64,000 bases of DNA. Origin: Morella rubra. Lineage: Eukaryota; Streptophyta; Magnoliopsida; Fagales; Myricaceae. A program made the translations under genes and the position numbers. The notes beneath the pieces are model-generated. The model worked only from the letters and a program-made list of their open reading frames with translations. It was not told the origin of the DNA and searched no databases. The stretch is from contig CM025853.1 in NCBI GenBank assembly GCA_003952965.2, forward strand, positions 5,418,015 through 5,482,014, written 5' to 3'. Below, one piece after another: positions 11,780-22,077 of this stretch (its first letter is position 1; every line of letters begins with the position of its first letter).

Positions 11780-12789
11780 TAAAGGTGAGAATTTTTTTCG
11801 GTGGAAATAGGAAATTCTGGTTCCAGTATTCCAATACTAGATCTCATTTTTGGAAAATTTCTTAATCGAAAATTCCGACGGAAATGCCTGGGTCAAAACA
11901 ACCTAGGTCACGCGAGAAACTTCAGTATCTCTTCTAAAGTCTTCTTCATCAAGGCTGTAAAACAACAGTGTTTGCTATCTCAAAAAAAATGTCTTAAGCA
12001 TAAGTCTTCCTTGAGGCAGAGAGTGGTTGGCAACACATCTGGCAATAGGAGACAGATCTCAGGGTCTTCGAGACTTGGTTGGATCTGGTGAGTTTCGCAG
12101 CTATGGCGACTGCCGAGGTCCCAGCAATTGCGTTGGGAGGCAGACCTCAATCTTTTGTTGATCTGGTTGCGGTAATTCCTCAACCGTTGCCGGAGGTGCA
12201 AATTCAGATGCGCTAACCAAAAATCATAGATGGACATATTTGCTTTCTCTTCTCCACTGATGGAATCGGAAAGGAGGAGATAGCGAAGAATACGAGGACT
12301 TCTGTAATAGAGAATTGAGACTGAGTTTGTAGAATTTAATGCTTGAGGATGCTGCTTCTCCATTTTCATCTGCTTCTTCATTGCCACTGCCTTTAGATTC
12401 TCAATTTCTGTTTCTACCTTCGGATACTGAATAGAGGGTGAAAGAAAGAGAAGAAGAGGGGACAAAGGTATGCTTTTCTCAAATATTTATTTTTTGTAAT
12501 TTTCTTGATTGTTTTGTTTGTTACTTAGGTGGAGAGATAGATTCCCCTATAATATAAGTTCTATTATTGTATCAAGAATCACATATTCAGATGGCCCAAC
12601 CAAAAATCATAGATGGAAAGATTTGTTTCCTTTTCTCCATTGATGGAACCGGAATTTTCGAATTCCATTTATGAAAATTTCAGTTCCATTCCGGACTAGA
12701 ACCAGAATGAAATTTTAGGCTCCGGTGAGTATTGGAACCGAAACCAGAATGGCCCATTCCTGTTCCATCTGTTCCGGTACTCACCTTTA
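11780..12789. mobile_element. hAT-like non-autonomous element inside MURA
   Basis: The ends are TAAAGGTGAG and its reverse complement CTCACCTTTA. The flanks are gatgttgt (11772-11779) and gatgctat (12790-12797), an 8-bp target duplication with two mismatches. The MURA reading continues directly across the site (DVV then DAMGYSEHNDDD), which independently confirms the borders. Inside, a segment starting aaccaaaaatcatagatgga occurs at about 12216 and again at about 12599, a direct repeat. The long minus-strand frame (11980-12465, 161 codons) resembles no known protein. Confidence 0.75.
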
Positions 12790-13601
12790 GATGCTATGGG
12801 TTATAGTGAGCATAATGATGATGATCCTAATTATGTTCTTAAGGATAGGCCAGAGGATGCTCCTAAATTGAGTGATTTCAAAGGTATTGATGTCGAGAAA
12901 TCTGATTTGTATGGTGATGTTGAGAGACTAGATGGCAAAGGAGTTGAAAGTGATGATTACGTTACAAATGTAGATTGGTTAGAGGCATTTTCGATAACCG
13001 ATGAAGACAATGAAGCTGATGTACTTAGGGAGTATGAAGATGATGATGAGATGCGAACCAACAAGAGATCCAACTGTGATGAGCTCCGCAAAGCAAGAAG
13101 TTCTCAGAGTTTGCTGAAGAAACTGATATAGAAAGGGAAGTGCATTTAGAGCATGGTCTTGTTTTTTCAAATGCAAAGGTGTTCAGGAAGGCATTGAGGC
13201 AGTATTATGTTTAGAAAAAACTTTGATTTTGCATGCCTTCACAATGATAGGCTTAAAGTGCAAGCCCAATGTATAGAAGAGTGCACTTTTTACATCTTTG
13301 CATCGAAAATGAAGGAATCAAACTCGTTTCAAATCAACCATTTAGTTGTTGAGAACACGTGTGGCGCGCACTACAAGAACACAAAGTGTGATGCAAAGTT
13401 TCTAACACAACGGTATATAGCCAACTTTAGGAACCACCTCTAGGAACCACCTCAACTGGCCTACATCTGCATTACATAGTCAGATCCAACATGATTATAA
13501 TATTAAGGTGCCAAAACATCGCTGCTATCGAGCGAAGATGATGGCTTTGCTTAAGGATCATGGAAACCAAGTTGAACAATTCAAATTCACGGGGTAATAT
13601 G

Positions 13602-13837
13602 TAGGGGTGGTTACCGGTATTACCGGAGCTGGAATTTAAAATTTTGCCTTCAATATTGGTAATAATCGAATGCCTATTTTGGCATTCGGTTCTAGTCCGG
13701 TCCAGGTGCTGGAATTCCGACAGCTAAATATAGGCTGATTTTGGGCCCATGGCCTTCAACGGCGTCACAGCCTCACAGAGTCACAAGGACCAGCCGACCA
13801 CTGTCCACCAAGACCAAAGGGTAGACTCGCAGAGAGC

Positions 13838-13872
<35 letters not shown>

Positions 13873-14239
13873 GAGCTCAAGAGAGAAAGAGAGTTGCGTG
13901 AGCCGTGAGGTGAGAGAGAGAGATAGCAGTGAGGTGAAACCGTGAAAAAAATGTTGAATGAGCCAATGAGGGGTGGGAGGCCAAGGGTTTTGAAATAAAA
14001 CCCTAGGTGTTTTGGTCCTATCCAAAACTGTGCGTTTTGGATTTTTTTTTTTTTTTTAAAAAAAAAACTCTGGTACCGGAATTCCACCTTGTTTCGGCGG
14101 AATTACCGGTACTGGGTCCGATATCGGTATTTTCATATAGGGTATACCGGTTCCGGCTCCGATTCTGGACGGTGGGCGGTGGGCGGAACTGGTATCGGAA
14201 CCGAAGTTCCGGTATCGGCGGAAGTTTTGCCCGCCCCTA
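13602..14239. mobile_element. hAT-like MITE (638 bp) inside MURA
   Basis: It begins TAGGGGTGG and in reverse begins TAGGGGCGGG. A perfect 8-bp target duplication, gtaatatg, lies at 13594-13601 and 14240-14247. Both ends are rich in short subterminal repeats of the ACCGG/CCGGT and GGTATCGGAACC kind, typical of plant hAT elements as transposase-binding sites. The interior has a GA microsatellite and no gene. Confidence 0.88.
13840..13870 (+). repeat. (AG)n microsatellite
   Basis: About fifteen AG dinucleotides inside the 638-bp hAT-like element. Shorter GA/CT tracts also occur at about 44508-44532, 46137-46155 and 57449-57470. Confidence 0.9.
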
Positions 14240-14532
14240 GTAATATGGGCTAGCACTTGAGAAGTGAAATCTTGGCATCTCTGTTGTCCTTTCCAAGTCT
14301 GATGACCACTTCAAAAAAGTTGTATGCATATCTTGCTGTATGTATGGAAGGGTTGAAACATTGTAAACCCATCATTTGTGTCGACGAATGCCACTTAAAG
14401 GGTAAATATGGCGGACAGTTCCTTTGTGCAATCGGTAAAGAAAGGAATGATGACATGTTCTTGATTGTGTACGTCGTGGTGGAGGAAAGAGACTCGAGAT
14501 TCATGGACATAGTTTATGAAGGACTAATGTAG

Positions 14533-15490
14533 TTGGATTGTGCTTTTGCCTGTAGATGGCTGGTTTTTTGTATTGAATGTAATTATGGAACTCATTTTGT
14601 TACAGTATTGATGTAATTATAGAACATATGTTATTTTTTATGGAAAAGTGGAAACTGATGTGCTAAAACAGGATGCTCTTATTTCTGTTGTTGGTGTAAT
14701 AGAATAGATGCTTAATTCGTGTGTTATATAAATGAATGATTATTTGAGGTATTGTTGTCATACTTCTATTTTAGAAGAATTTGTTATTATTGTCCAGGTG
14801 TATTTAGTTATTGCTTTTGTAAGTGAATGGTTTATGGTATTAATGAGACTGAACCTCATTACAATTTGCATTTAGTATTAGTATTTGGCATTGGCATTGG
14901 TATTAGCATTGATGCATGGTTTTGGTATTTGGTGCATGATATTTGGTATTAATTGCGTATTGGTATTTGGTATTGATATTGGTAATGATTATGGTATTAA
15001 TGGGACTGAACCTCATTACAATTTGCATTTAGTTTTAGTATTTGGTATTTGGCATTGGTATTGGTATTAGCATTGATGCATGGTTTTGGTATTTGGTGAA
15101 TGATATTTGGTATTAATTTTGGTATTGGTATTTGGTATTGATATGGGTAATGATTTTGGTATTTGGTATTGATGTGACTAAGCTTAGTTGCTATGGAATA
15201 CAAAAGTAAAATACAAAGGTGTTGTCAATAAAAATAGAAAATATCCTCATTACAAAGGTGCTTTCAATAAATACCAGAACATAATTTCATTTGATTGACA
15301 AATATGCAATAGGTGGTGTCATTGACAAAACACATCCTCATTATAAAAACCATCAGCTTATGACCTATTGCTGTCAATCCACATTACAAAAGATAAACAC
15401 TCATTGCTACCAAGAAAATACAACATATCAGTTCACCTACACAAACAGATACACAAGATAACAATGATAAAATAAAGTGGCTAACTCCGC
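14533..15490. other. MULE internal region dominated by a tandem repeat
   Basis: After the MURA relic ends, no gene is seen. The open frames (14885-15070 and others) come from the TATTTGGTATTGG-rich tandem repeat. About 15200-15490 may be the 3' region of the minus-strand GRF relic. Confidence 0.45.
14831..15160 (+). repeat. two-copy tandem repeat of about 160 bp
   Basis: Two units, starting near 14834 and 14991, each begin tatggtattaatg and run through gactgaacctcattacaa, ttagcattgatgcatggtt and tggtatttggtattgat. Each unit is itself a degenerate array of ggtatttggtatt motifs, so the structure is higher-order. Confidence 0.8.
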
Positions 15491-15880
15491 CTACGATCTT
15501 CTCAACAGTGCAACCTCCATGGCAGCAATGATAACCCAAGACATTCCCAGCAGAATTTTGAACATTATCGCAGTACACTTCACTGAGGCTACCTCATTCT
15601 GCAGGTCCTTCACCTTCTTATTCAAAAAAGGTCTCACTTCCATCCCACGTGGGCAAACTAAAGGATCAAACCAACAAAAGTACCCGCAATGCCCACTTTT
15701 CTACAAAAATAATAAAAGGTCAATCAAAATTATAGCAGATAAAATTAACTATGAAATATGACACCAGAGAAATGTCTTCCTAGATTCAAATCTGTCTGCG
15801 AGGCCTTCAGCAGTGCTTTTCAGACCACAGCTGCAAACCTTAGCGTCGTATGGTCCACAGATTTTGAGTGATGGTGATGA
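15491..15880 (-). pseudogene. GRF-type zinc-finger protein relic carried by the MULE
   Basis: On the minus strand a first segment (about 15880-15766) contains a CSCGLKSTAEGLADR-like half of a GRF zinc finger followed by TFLW. After a probable intron, a second exon (15700-15491, acceptor at 15702-15701, stop TAG at 15493-15491) reads KSGHCGYFCWFDP, the diagnostic second half, then a leucine-rich coiled-coil-like stretch and a short hydrophobic segment (KILLGMSWVIIAAM). GRF zinc-finger proteins with this tail are common in plant genomes, often near transposons. No intact start was found, so I call it a remnant, either captured or a MULE accessory gene. Confidence 0.6.
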
Positions 15881-16059
15881 TATAGTGCTAACAATAATGG
15901 AAAACAATCATGTTACAACAGTTTAAATCAACTTAAAATGCAAAGACACTATGGAATAATTTAAATCTGTTCTATTACAAACTGCACAAAATCATGGATT
16001 TTCAAATTTAAGGGGCACTACAAATCAGTTCTTTTATCCAGTCAGATGTTGTAGACTAG

Positions 16060-16450
16060 ATTCTCTAAATACATAACTGACTTCTCATGTTGCCCTTTAA
16101 ACTCTAGTAATTCCCAATAATGCAACAAGACTCAGGAATAATTTATCAGTCATAAATACTCTATGGGCAAGGTAACTCAGTGCAGAAAAACATTCTTTTG
16201 CATAGACCACTTTTGAATACATATCCATTTCTTCAACTCGATAAGGATCATTTCTAAGAAGTTCTTCAAATATTTCTTCAACTTGTTCAAATTCCCTTAA
16301 GCTGTATTGAGCTTTTGCAATTTGAGCCAGGCTGCCTGGTTACTAAAACCAAAAGTTCCAAGTACATGTTCATATTTTGCAAAAGATTCATTGTGCATCC
16401 TAAGTTCTTGGTAGGCAATGGCAAGAAAAAAGTCCTTCATCCAAGGGTAA
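16060..16450 (-). pseudogene. captured fragment of APC8/CDC23 (anaphase-promoting complex TPR subunit)
   Basis: The minus-strand translation reads WMKDFFLAIAYQELRMH, then GTFGFSN, then after a frame change IAKAQYSLREFEQVEEIFEE, LLRNDPYRVEEMDMYSK and ALSYLAHRVFMTDK, finally a GNY-SLKG block with a stop. These are the central TPR-region motifs of plant APC8/CDC23, a subunit of the ubiquitin ligase that drives mitotic exit. No introns interrupt the roughly 390 bp. Frameshifts and stops show it is not translated as APC8. It lies inside the MULE, antisense to MURA, so the natural reading is transduplication by a Pack-MULE. Whether it makes antisense or small RNA against the parent gene cannot be seen here. 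Confidence 0.82.
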
Positions 16451-17028
16451 TTGAGACTAGCTAAGTTAGATGTTGTAGATTGGATTTTCAAACCACGGAT
16501 TTTTAGACTAGATTCTCTAAATTTGCAGTGCAATGACTACCCAAACTCACTCTATTTTCTAGATTTGCAGTGCAAGGACTACCTATATATTAACCTACTA
16601 TGGGGAACATTTGATCAAACACCTCACACATAATTTAGAAAGGACTCCATTCTATTGAATTTCAGGACTTTTACAGCCACATATATATCTAGAGAAAAGA
16701 CCCATTGAGGGAAAAAAAAAAAAACATATATAAAAACAAAAAAGGGCAGCCTTCGTGGCCAGTCCTTGCTCCTCAACCCTCTTGTCGACCTGAGTTCGAG
16801 CAGAATAGCTCGCTCAATGTGTGAACTCAGTGGCTCGGACTATTCTAATGTAGACTGGAACAACAACAATAATAGGAACAAACCCAATACAACAAGAACA
16901 CAACAAACCCAAATACTAACCTTCCCTCAGACATTGTTGAATCAAAACATTCCTCTCGTCGAAGGCACGAATTCTTCTGCTCTTTGTCTAGGGTTTACGA
17001 AAAGGGGAAAATGGTGCGTAGGAGAAAG
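16451..17028. other. MULE sequence left of the copia insertion
   Basis: No recognised gene. The frame at 16766-17248 runs from this stretch into the copia 5' LTR and is not a gene. The last bases supply the copia target duplication, gggaa at 17029-17033. Confidence 0.45.
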
Positions 17029-17033
17029 GGGAA

Positions 17034-17263
17034 TATTGAGAGTAATACCAGCTCATCACAAGAAAAATCCCACCAGTCTTGGCATTCCTCTAGCGATTGT
17101 GGAAATCCCCGTTAGTTTAGGGAATACGAATATTTTGTATTTTTGTCGACTTTCCTTTCAGTTAAAGATCGTACATATCTTTTCAATATATATACGACAA
17201 CTGTGTCCTCTGTTTGTGTGCGGAGGAAACTTTCCTTCATACGTGTAGTCCAAACCATTATCA
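17034..17263 (+). repeat. copia 5' LTR
   Basis: It begins TATTGAGAGTAATACC and ends CCATTATCA, directly before the primer-binding site. The usual 5' TG is TA in both LTRs. It differs from the 3' LTR by roughly 13 substitutions over about 205 aligned bases counted by eye, plus a gap of about 20 bases. Confidence 0.9.
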
Positions 17264-17275
17264 TGGTATCAAAGC
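17264..17275 (+). other. primer-binding site (initiator tRNA-Met)
   Basis: TGGTATCAAAGC follows the 5' LTR immediately. It is complementary to the 3' end of plant initiator methionine tRNA, the usual primer for copia elements. Confidence 0.88.
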
Positions 17276-17317
17276 CCTATCAGGTTTAATCACCGCCCCA
17301 CTTCTGCATCTTATGCC

Positions 17318-20300
17318 ATGGACGCTGCCAACTCCACCCCAACGTTGCTGCCGCTCGGCACCATGGCTCACATGGTGTCTATAAAGCTTTCTTCAACAAA
17401 TTATCTCTTGTGGAAAAACCAGTTTGTTCCTCTGTTGTCTAGTTAAGATGTTCTTGGCTATATCGATGGTTCCTTATCCGCTCCACCTGTAACCATCAAG
17501 GATTCCAAAGACCAAACGGTCTCCAATCCCAAGTTTGTTGTCTGGAAGCAGATTGACCAAATGCTGCTTAGTTTGATTTTTTCTTTCTTGTTAGAAGAAG
17601 CCATGAGCGAAGTGATTGGAGCCTCTACTTCGCGCGACGCTTGCTTGGTGCTTGAAAAGGCGTTTGCTCATAAGTCCAAAGCTCGTGAGATTCGAATTAA
17701 AGACTCTCTTAAATTGATTAAGCGTGGCTCTAGAACTGTCTCTGAATATGCACGAAAGTTCAAAACTTTGTGCAATCAGCTTGCTGCAATGGGGTGTTCT
17801 GTGGATGATACGGATAAAGTTCACTGGTTTTTGCATGGTTTAGGTACTGATTTTTCTTCTTTGTCAACCACTATTATGTCTCAAACGCCTATTCCAGCAT
17901 TCAAAGATGCGGTGCCCAAAGCACAAAGTCATGATTTGTTTGTCAAGTCATTAGAATCTCCATCTCTGGTAGCTGCTTACACTGCTTAACATGGTGGTCG
18001 CCCTCATGGCCGTGGAGGTCGGTCCCATTATGGTGGTGGACATTTTGGGAAACATAAAAATGGTGGTAGGTCTGACCGTGATAGAGGTCAGCATGGCTCT
18101 CAAAACTCTGGTTCATCTTCCAAATGCATGTGTCAGATTTGTGGTCGCAAAGGTCACATTGCAAAATTCTATTATGATCGGTATGAGGCACACCCTACTA
18201 CCAACGTAGCTGAAGCACTTGCCCACTACACTCTCGAGGATTCATCTGGGTCTGAATGGTACACGGATACAGGAGCCAACTCTCATATGACTCTTGATTC
18301 TAGTCAACTTGATCAATCTACACCGTACACTGGTACTGATAAAGTGGTTGTGGGCAATAGTGACTCTCTTTCCATCTCACACACTGGTTCTATTTTTTCT
18401 GCGTCTTCCTTTGGTCCTCTTTCGCTTTGTGATATTCTTGTTGTTCCCTCAATTACTAAAAATTTGATTTCTATCAGTAAATTGACTGCTGACAACAATT
18501 GTCATGTCATTTTTGTTGCCTCTGGCTTCACTATACAGGATCTTTGCACCAACAAAGTGTTGGGCACCGGTAGCTACAAGAATGGTCTTTATGTACTTGA
18601 CCATGGCAAACATGCATTTCTCGCATCGGTTCAACATCCTCGTGCCTCTCATAGTGTTTGGCATGCTCGTTTGGGTCATCCCTCATCTCACACTCTCAAA
18701 CTTTTGAATAAAAATGGTGTTATTGATGTTACCTCTCTCAATATTTATTTGCTTTGTAATGGCTGTCAACTTGGCAAGAGTCATCGCCTTCCTTTCTCAA
18801 TAAATCACAAAACTAGTGAATTTCCTTTACAATTAGTGCACTGTGATTTATGGGTTCCTTCTCCTATTGTGTCTTCTCGTGGTTATCATTATTATGTTAT
18901 TTTTATTGACGATTTTTCTCGCTTTACTTGGTTTTATCCGATGAAATTCAAATATGATTTTTGTACTATTTTTCTCATGTTTCAAAGCTTTGTTGAAAAT
19001 CAGCTTTCCTGTAAAATTAAGGCCTTCCAATGTGATGGCGGAACTGAATTTACTAATCATGTTTTCCGTACTCATCTAAATACCAGTGGCATTGAACAAC
19101 GTATCTCTTGTCCTTACATGCCCGAGCAAAATGGTAGAGCAGAGCGTAAACATCGTCATATCACTGAAATTGGTCTTACCATGTTGTTTCACTCCCATGT
19201 TCCTTTGTCCTTGTGGGTCAATGCCTTCTCCATGGCCACGTACATAATCAATCGTTTGCCTACACCTGTGCTCAACCGTGTTTCACCTTTTGAGGTCATA
19301 TATGGTAAGCCACCCTCATCCTCTTCTTTTTGCACTTTTGGCTGCTTGTGTTATCCATATCTACGTGACTATACTCAACATAAATTCAGTCCTAAAACCA
19401 CTCCTTGTGTTTTCATTGGCTATAGTTCTCTACATAAAGGATTTTGTTGTCTTAACAAGACTTCCCATCATGTTTTTGTCTCTCGTCACGTTGTTTTTTA
19501 TGAAGCTCTTTTTCCTTATGCTAGTGATTCTATCCCTTCCGCTCCATCTGATTTCTTTGATTTTCTTACTTTTGATAACCCATGTACGTTCGAAAGTTTA
19601 TCTTCCTTTCCAGGTCCCACCTTTGCTTCATCGTCATCTCTGTCCACTTTGTCATCTCCATGTGTGCCGTGCAGCCTAGATCAGCCTCTGACTCTTGCTC
19701 CTACCTCCGCACCATTTTTTACTAGATCTTCTATTGAACAGCACTCAGTGCCTTCAGTTGCAACACCCTCTAGTATTTCACCTACTGAGATTGTAGCGCT
19801 ACCTGAACTTGCTACCTCGTCATCATCCAATACTCACTCTATGGTTACGCGGGCTAAGTCTGCATCTTTAAACCTAAATCTTATCATGCTATGGTTCCTT
19901 CTTTGCAAACCCTTTTTTTCTCTTTTTTGATGGCTTTGCAGGAACCTTGTGGTTTTAAGAGTGCTTCCAAGCTTCCTGAATGGGTGGCTGCTATGGAAGA
20001 TGAGATGTGTGCTCTTCACTCTAATAATACTTGGTCCTTGGTTCCTCGCCCTGCAGACAAGAATGTGGTGGGTTGTCACTGGGTTTACAAGACAAAACTT
20101 TTGTCAGATGGGTCTGTTAAGCGCTACAAAGCACGTCTTGTTGCCAAAGGCTACACTCAACTTCCTGGCTTGGATTTTGATGCCACCTTTAGTCCATTTG
20201 TGAAGCCTACTACTGTTCGTTTAGTTCTCTCTCTTGCTACCACCTTCGGATGGTCTTTACGTCAATTAGACGTCAAGAATGCCTTTCTCCATAGTTCTCT

Positions 20301-21494
20301 CCACGAAGAAGTGTACATGGATCAACCTCCTGGCTTCATTGATTCTGCCTATCCAGACTATGTCTACCGTCTTAACAAGGCTATTTACGGTCTCAAACAA
20401 GCGCCTCGCGCTTGGTTCCAGCGTTTCAGCACCTTTCTTCTTCAATATGGCTTTCGGTGTATTATTGCAGACTCTTCCTTATTTATTTATACACGGCCTG
20501 TTGGTAGTATTTATCTCTTACTCTATGTTGATGACATTGTGCTCACTGGCAATAATGCATCTCTACTTTAGTCCTTTATTGATCGTCTTAGCCGTGAGTT
20601 TGCCATGAAGGATCTTGGTCTTTTGCATTACTTTTTAGGCATTGAGGTCCAACATACGGCTGTAGGTCTTTTTCTCAGTCAATCAAAGTATGCTATGGAT
20701 GTTCTTCATCGTGCCGGCATGACTGATTGTAAATCTGTCTCTACTCCTATGGTTGTCGGTCAACATCTCACAGCATAAGGTGCTCTATACTCCGATGTCA
20801 CTCTTTACCTATCTTTGGTAGGCGCTTTGCAGTATCTTGTTATTACCCGGCCTGATCTCTCTCATAGTATCAATAGTGTATGTCAGTTTCTTCATTCACC
20901 CACGGAGGCTCATTTCACCGCTGTCAAACGCATCTTGTGTTATGTTACGGGTACAATCCATTTTGGTTTGCATATTTATCGTGCCAGTGATCATTCTCTT
21001 GTCGCCTACTCTGATACAGATTGGGCAGGTTGTCCTGACACTAGATGATCTACTTCTGATTTTGCTGTGTTCTTGGGCAATAATTTGCTCTCTTGGAGTG
21101 CTAAAAAGCAGCCTACTGTTTCTCGCTCTAGTGCTGAATCCGAATATCGCTCTTTGGCCTCTCCTGCTGCTGAAGTTGTTTGGTTATTGAATTTATTGCG
21201 TGAACTACATCGCCCTCTCTCTACTCCTGCCATCATCCATTCTGACAATCAGAGTGTCATTTTCATGTCCTCCAATCCGGTTACTCATCCTCATTCCAAG
21301 CATATTGAACTTGATTATCATTTTGTTCGTGAGTTGGTTGCTACTAGTACAATTCATGTTTAGTTTATTCCTACTGCTCTTCAGATTGTAGATCTGTTTA
21401 CTAAGAGTTTATCTCGTTCTCAGTTTGCTCATTTTCGTCACAAGCTCACCGTTACTAGTGCTGCCTCTCCATCCATGGTTAGCTTGAGGGGGGA
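17318..21494 (+). pseudogene. copia gag-pol polyprotein, broken
   Basis: Gag starts at 17318 (MDAANSTPTLLPLGT). Domains in order: gag; a zinc knuckle at about 18131 (CQICGRKGH) whose last cysteine is replaced by tyrosine; protease DTGA (about 18268); GAG-pre-integrase (HARLGHPS); integrase with DLW, CDGGTEF and NGRAERK supplying the D, D and E; reverse transcriptase with YVDDIV (about 20527); and RNase H (SDTDWAG). Lesions are TAA 17444, TAA 17987, a frameshift near 19860, TAG 20569, TAA 20776, TGA 21046 and TAG 21361. Several stops look like C-to-T changes of CAA, CAG or CGA codons, as expected for methylated silenced elements. It can encode no full polyprotein. Confidence 0.92.
21486..21494 (+). 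other. polypurine tract
   Basis: GAGGGGGGA sits directly before the 3' LTR, the site where plus-strand DNA synthesis starts in LTR retrotransposons. Confidence 0.85.
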
Positions 21495-21704
21495 TATTGA
21501 GAGTAATACCAGCTCATCACAGGACAAATCCCACCAATCTTGGCATTCCTCTAGCGATCGTGGAAATCCCCGTCAGTTTAGATATTACGACTTTCCTTTC
21601 AGTCAAATATTGTACATATCTTTTCAATATATATACGACAACTGTGTGCTTTGTTTGTGTGCAGAGGAAACTTTCCTTCATACGTGTAGCCCAAACCATT
21701 ATTA
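21495..21704 (+). repeat. copia 3' LTR
   Basis: It begins TATTGAGAGTAATACC and ends CCATTATTA, where the normal final CA has become TA. It is shorter than the 5' LTR by about 20 bp through one internal gap. Confidence 0.9.
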
Positions 21705-21904
21705 GGGAAGATGGTGCGTGATATAAGAAGGGAATCGAACTCCTTGATTCCTAGCTTAATGAAACTGTGCATATTGGCGTGGAAGAATGGTGCAGCAACT
21801 TACAGTTTGCTGTTTTGAAAACATAAATAGTTTCCCTCAAACATTAAACGGTTCGTTTTAATTATTTTAGGTGATTGTGCTGCTAATTCACATTAGTAAC
21901 GCTA

Positions 21905-22077
21905 ATGTATTTAAATAATGACGTGGTCATGAATTCCGTTCGATAGAGTGACAGAATATGGACGGAATAATCATATTGTCATACGGATAGAGACTCAATA
22001 ACCAAAAAGCAAAAAAATGAAACCTAAGACTATTTTGTAGCATGGTATAAACTAAGGACCAAATTTGCTAATTTCCC
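21905..22077 (-). repeat. MULE right terminal inverted repeat
   Basis: This pairs with 9957-10129 in inverted orientation. The outer bases are aatttccc, followed by the target duplication gagaaatta (22078-22086) and then the displaced tail of the foldback MITE (from 22087). Confidence 0.8.

Larger units (their letters stand above)
11456..14532 (+). pseudogene. MURA-type MULE transposase, fragmented
   Basis: Three segments remain. Segment 1 (about 11456-11779) has a PB1-like region (NDKDMIEFINSVVSE, then a TAG at 11553, then IYVDHVV) and an acidic linker. Segment 2 (12790-13601) continues in the same protein with DDDPNYVL, then the MULE DNA-binding domain (GLVFSNAKVFRKALRQYYV, QAQCIEECTF, VENTCG) and the region HRCYRAKMMALLKDHGNQ. 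Segment 3 (14248-14532) has the start of the DDE catalytic domain, PIICVDECHLKGKYGGQ. Two hAT insertions separate the segments, there is a frameshift near 13095 and several stops, and the catalytic domain ends soon after its first aspartate. It cannot be functional. Confidence 0.85.
17034..21704 (+). mobile_element. Ty1/copia LTR retrotransposon, degenerate but full length
   Basis: The 4,671-bp element has two LTRs, a tRNA-iMet primer-binding site, a purine tract and gag-pol in copia order (gag, protease, integrase, reverse transcriptase, RNase H). A perfect 5-bp target duplication, gggaa, flanks it at 17029-17033 and 21705-21709. Size and short LTRs fit the Ale-like group, though only a tree would settle that. 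Internal stops and a frameshift make it defective. It lies within the MULE and so is younger than it. Confidence 0.93.
9957..22077. mobile_element. Mutator-like element (Pack-MULE) with nested insertions, 12.1 kb
   Basis: The element begins GGGAAATTGG and ends in AATTTCCC, with long, diverged terminal inverted repeats (9957-10129 and 21905-22077). An exact 9-bp target duplication, gagaaatta, flanks it at 9948-9956 and 22078-22086, the duplication size expected for the Mutator superfamily. Its cargo is a broken MURA transposase (11456-14532), a minus-strand GRF-zinc-finger relic (15491-15880) and a minus-strand APC8/CDC23 fragment (16060-16450). Later insertions inside it are two hAT-like elements (11780-12789, 13602-14239) and a copia retrotransposon (17034-21704). 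Without these about 6.3 kb of MULE remains. It is surely immobile by itself now. Confidence 0.85.

Noticed and set aside
11980-12465. 161-codon minus-strand frame
   Set aside because: It lies inside a non-autonomous hAT-like element and resembles no transposase or host protein.
16766-17248. 160-codon open frame
   Set aside because: It crosses from MULE sequence into the copia 5' LTR, so it is a chance fusion across an insertion border.
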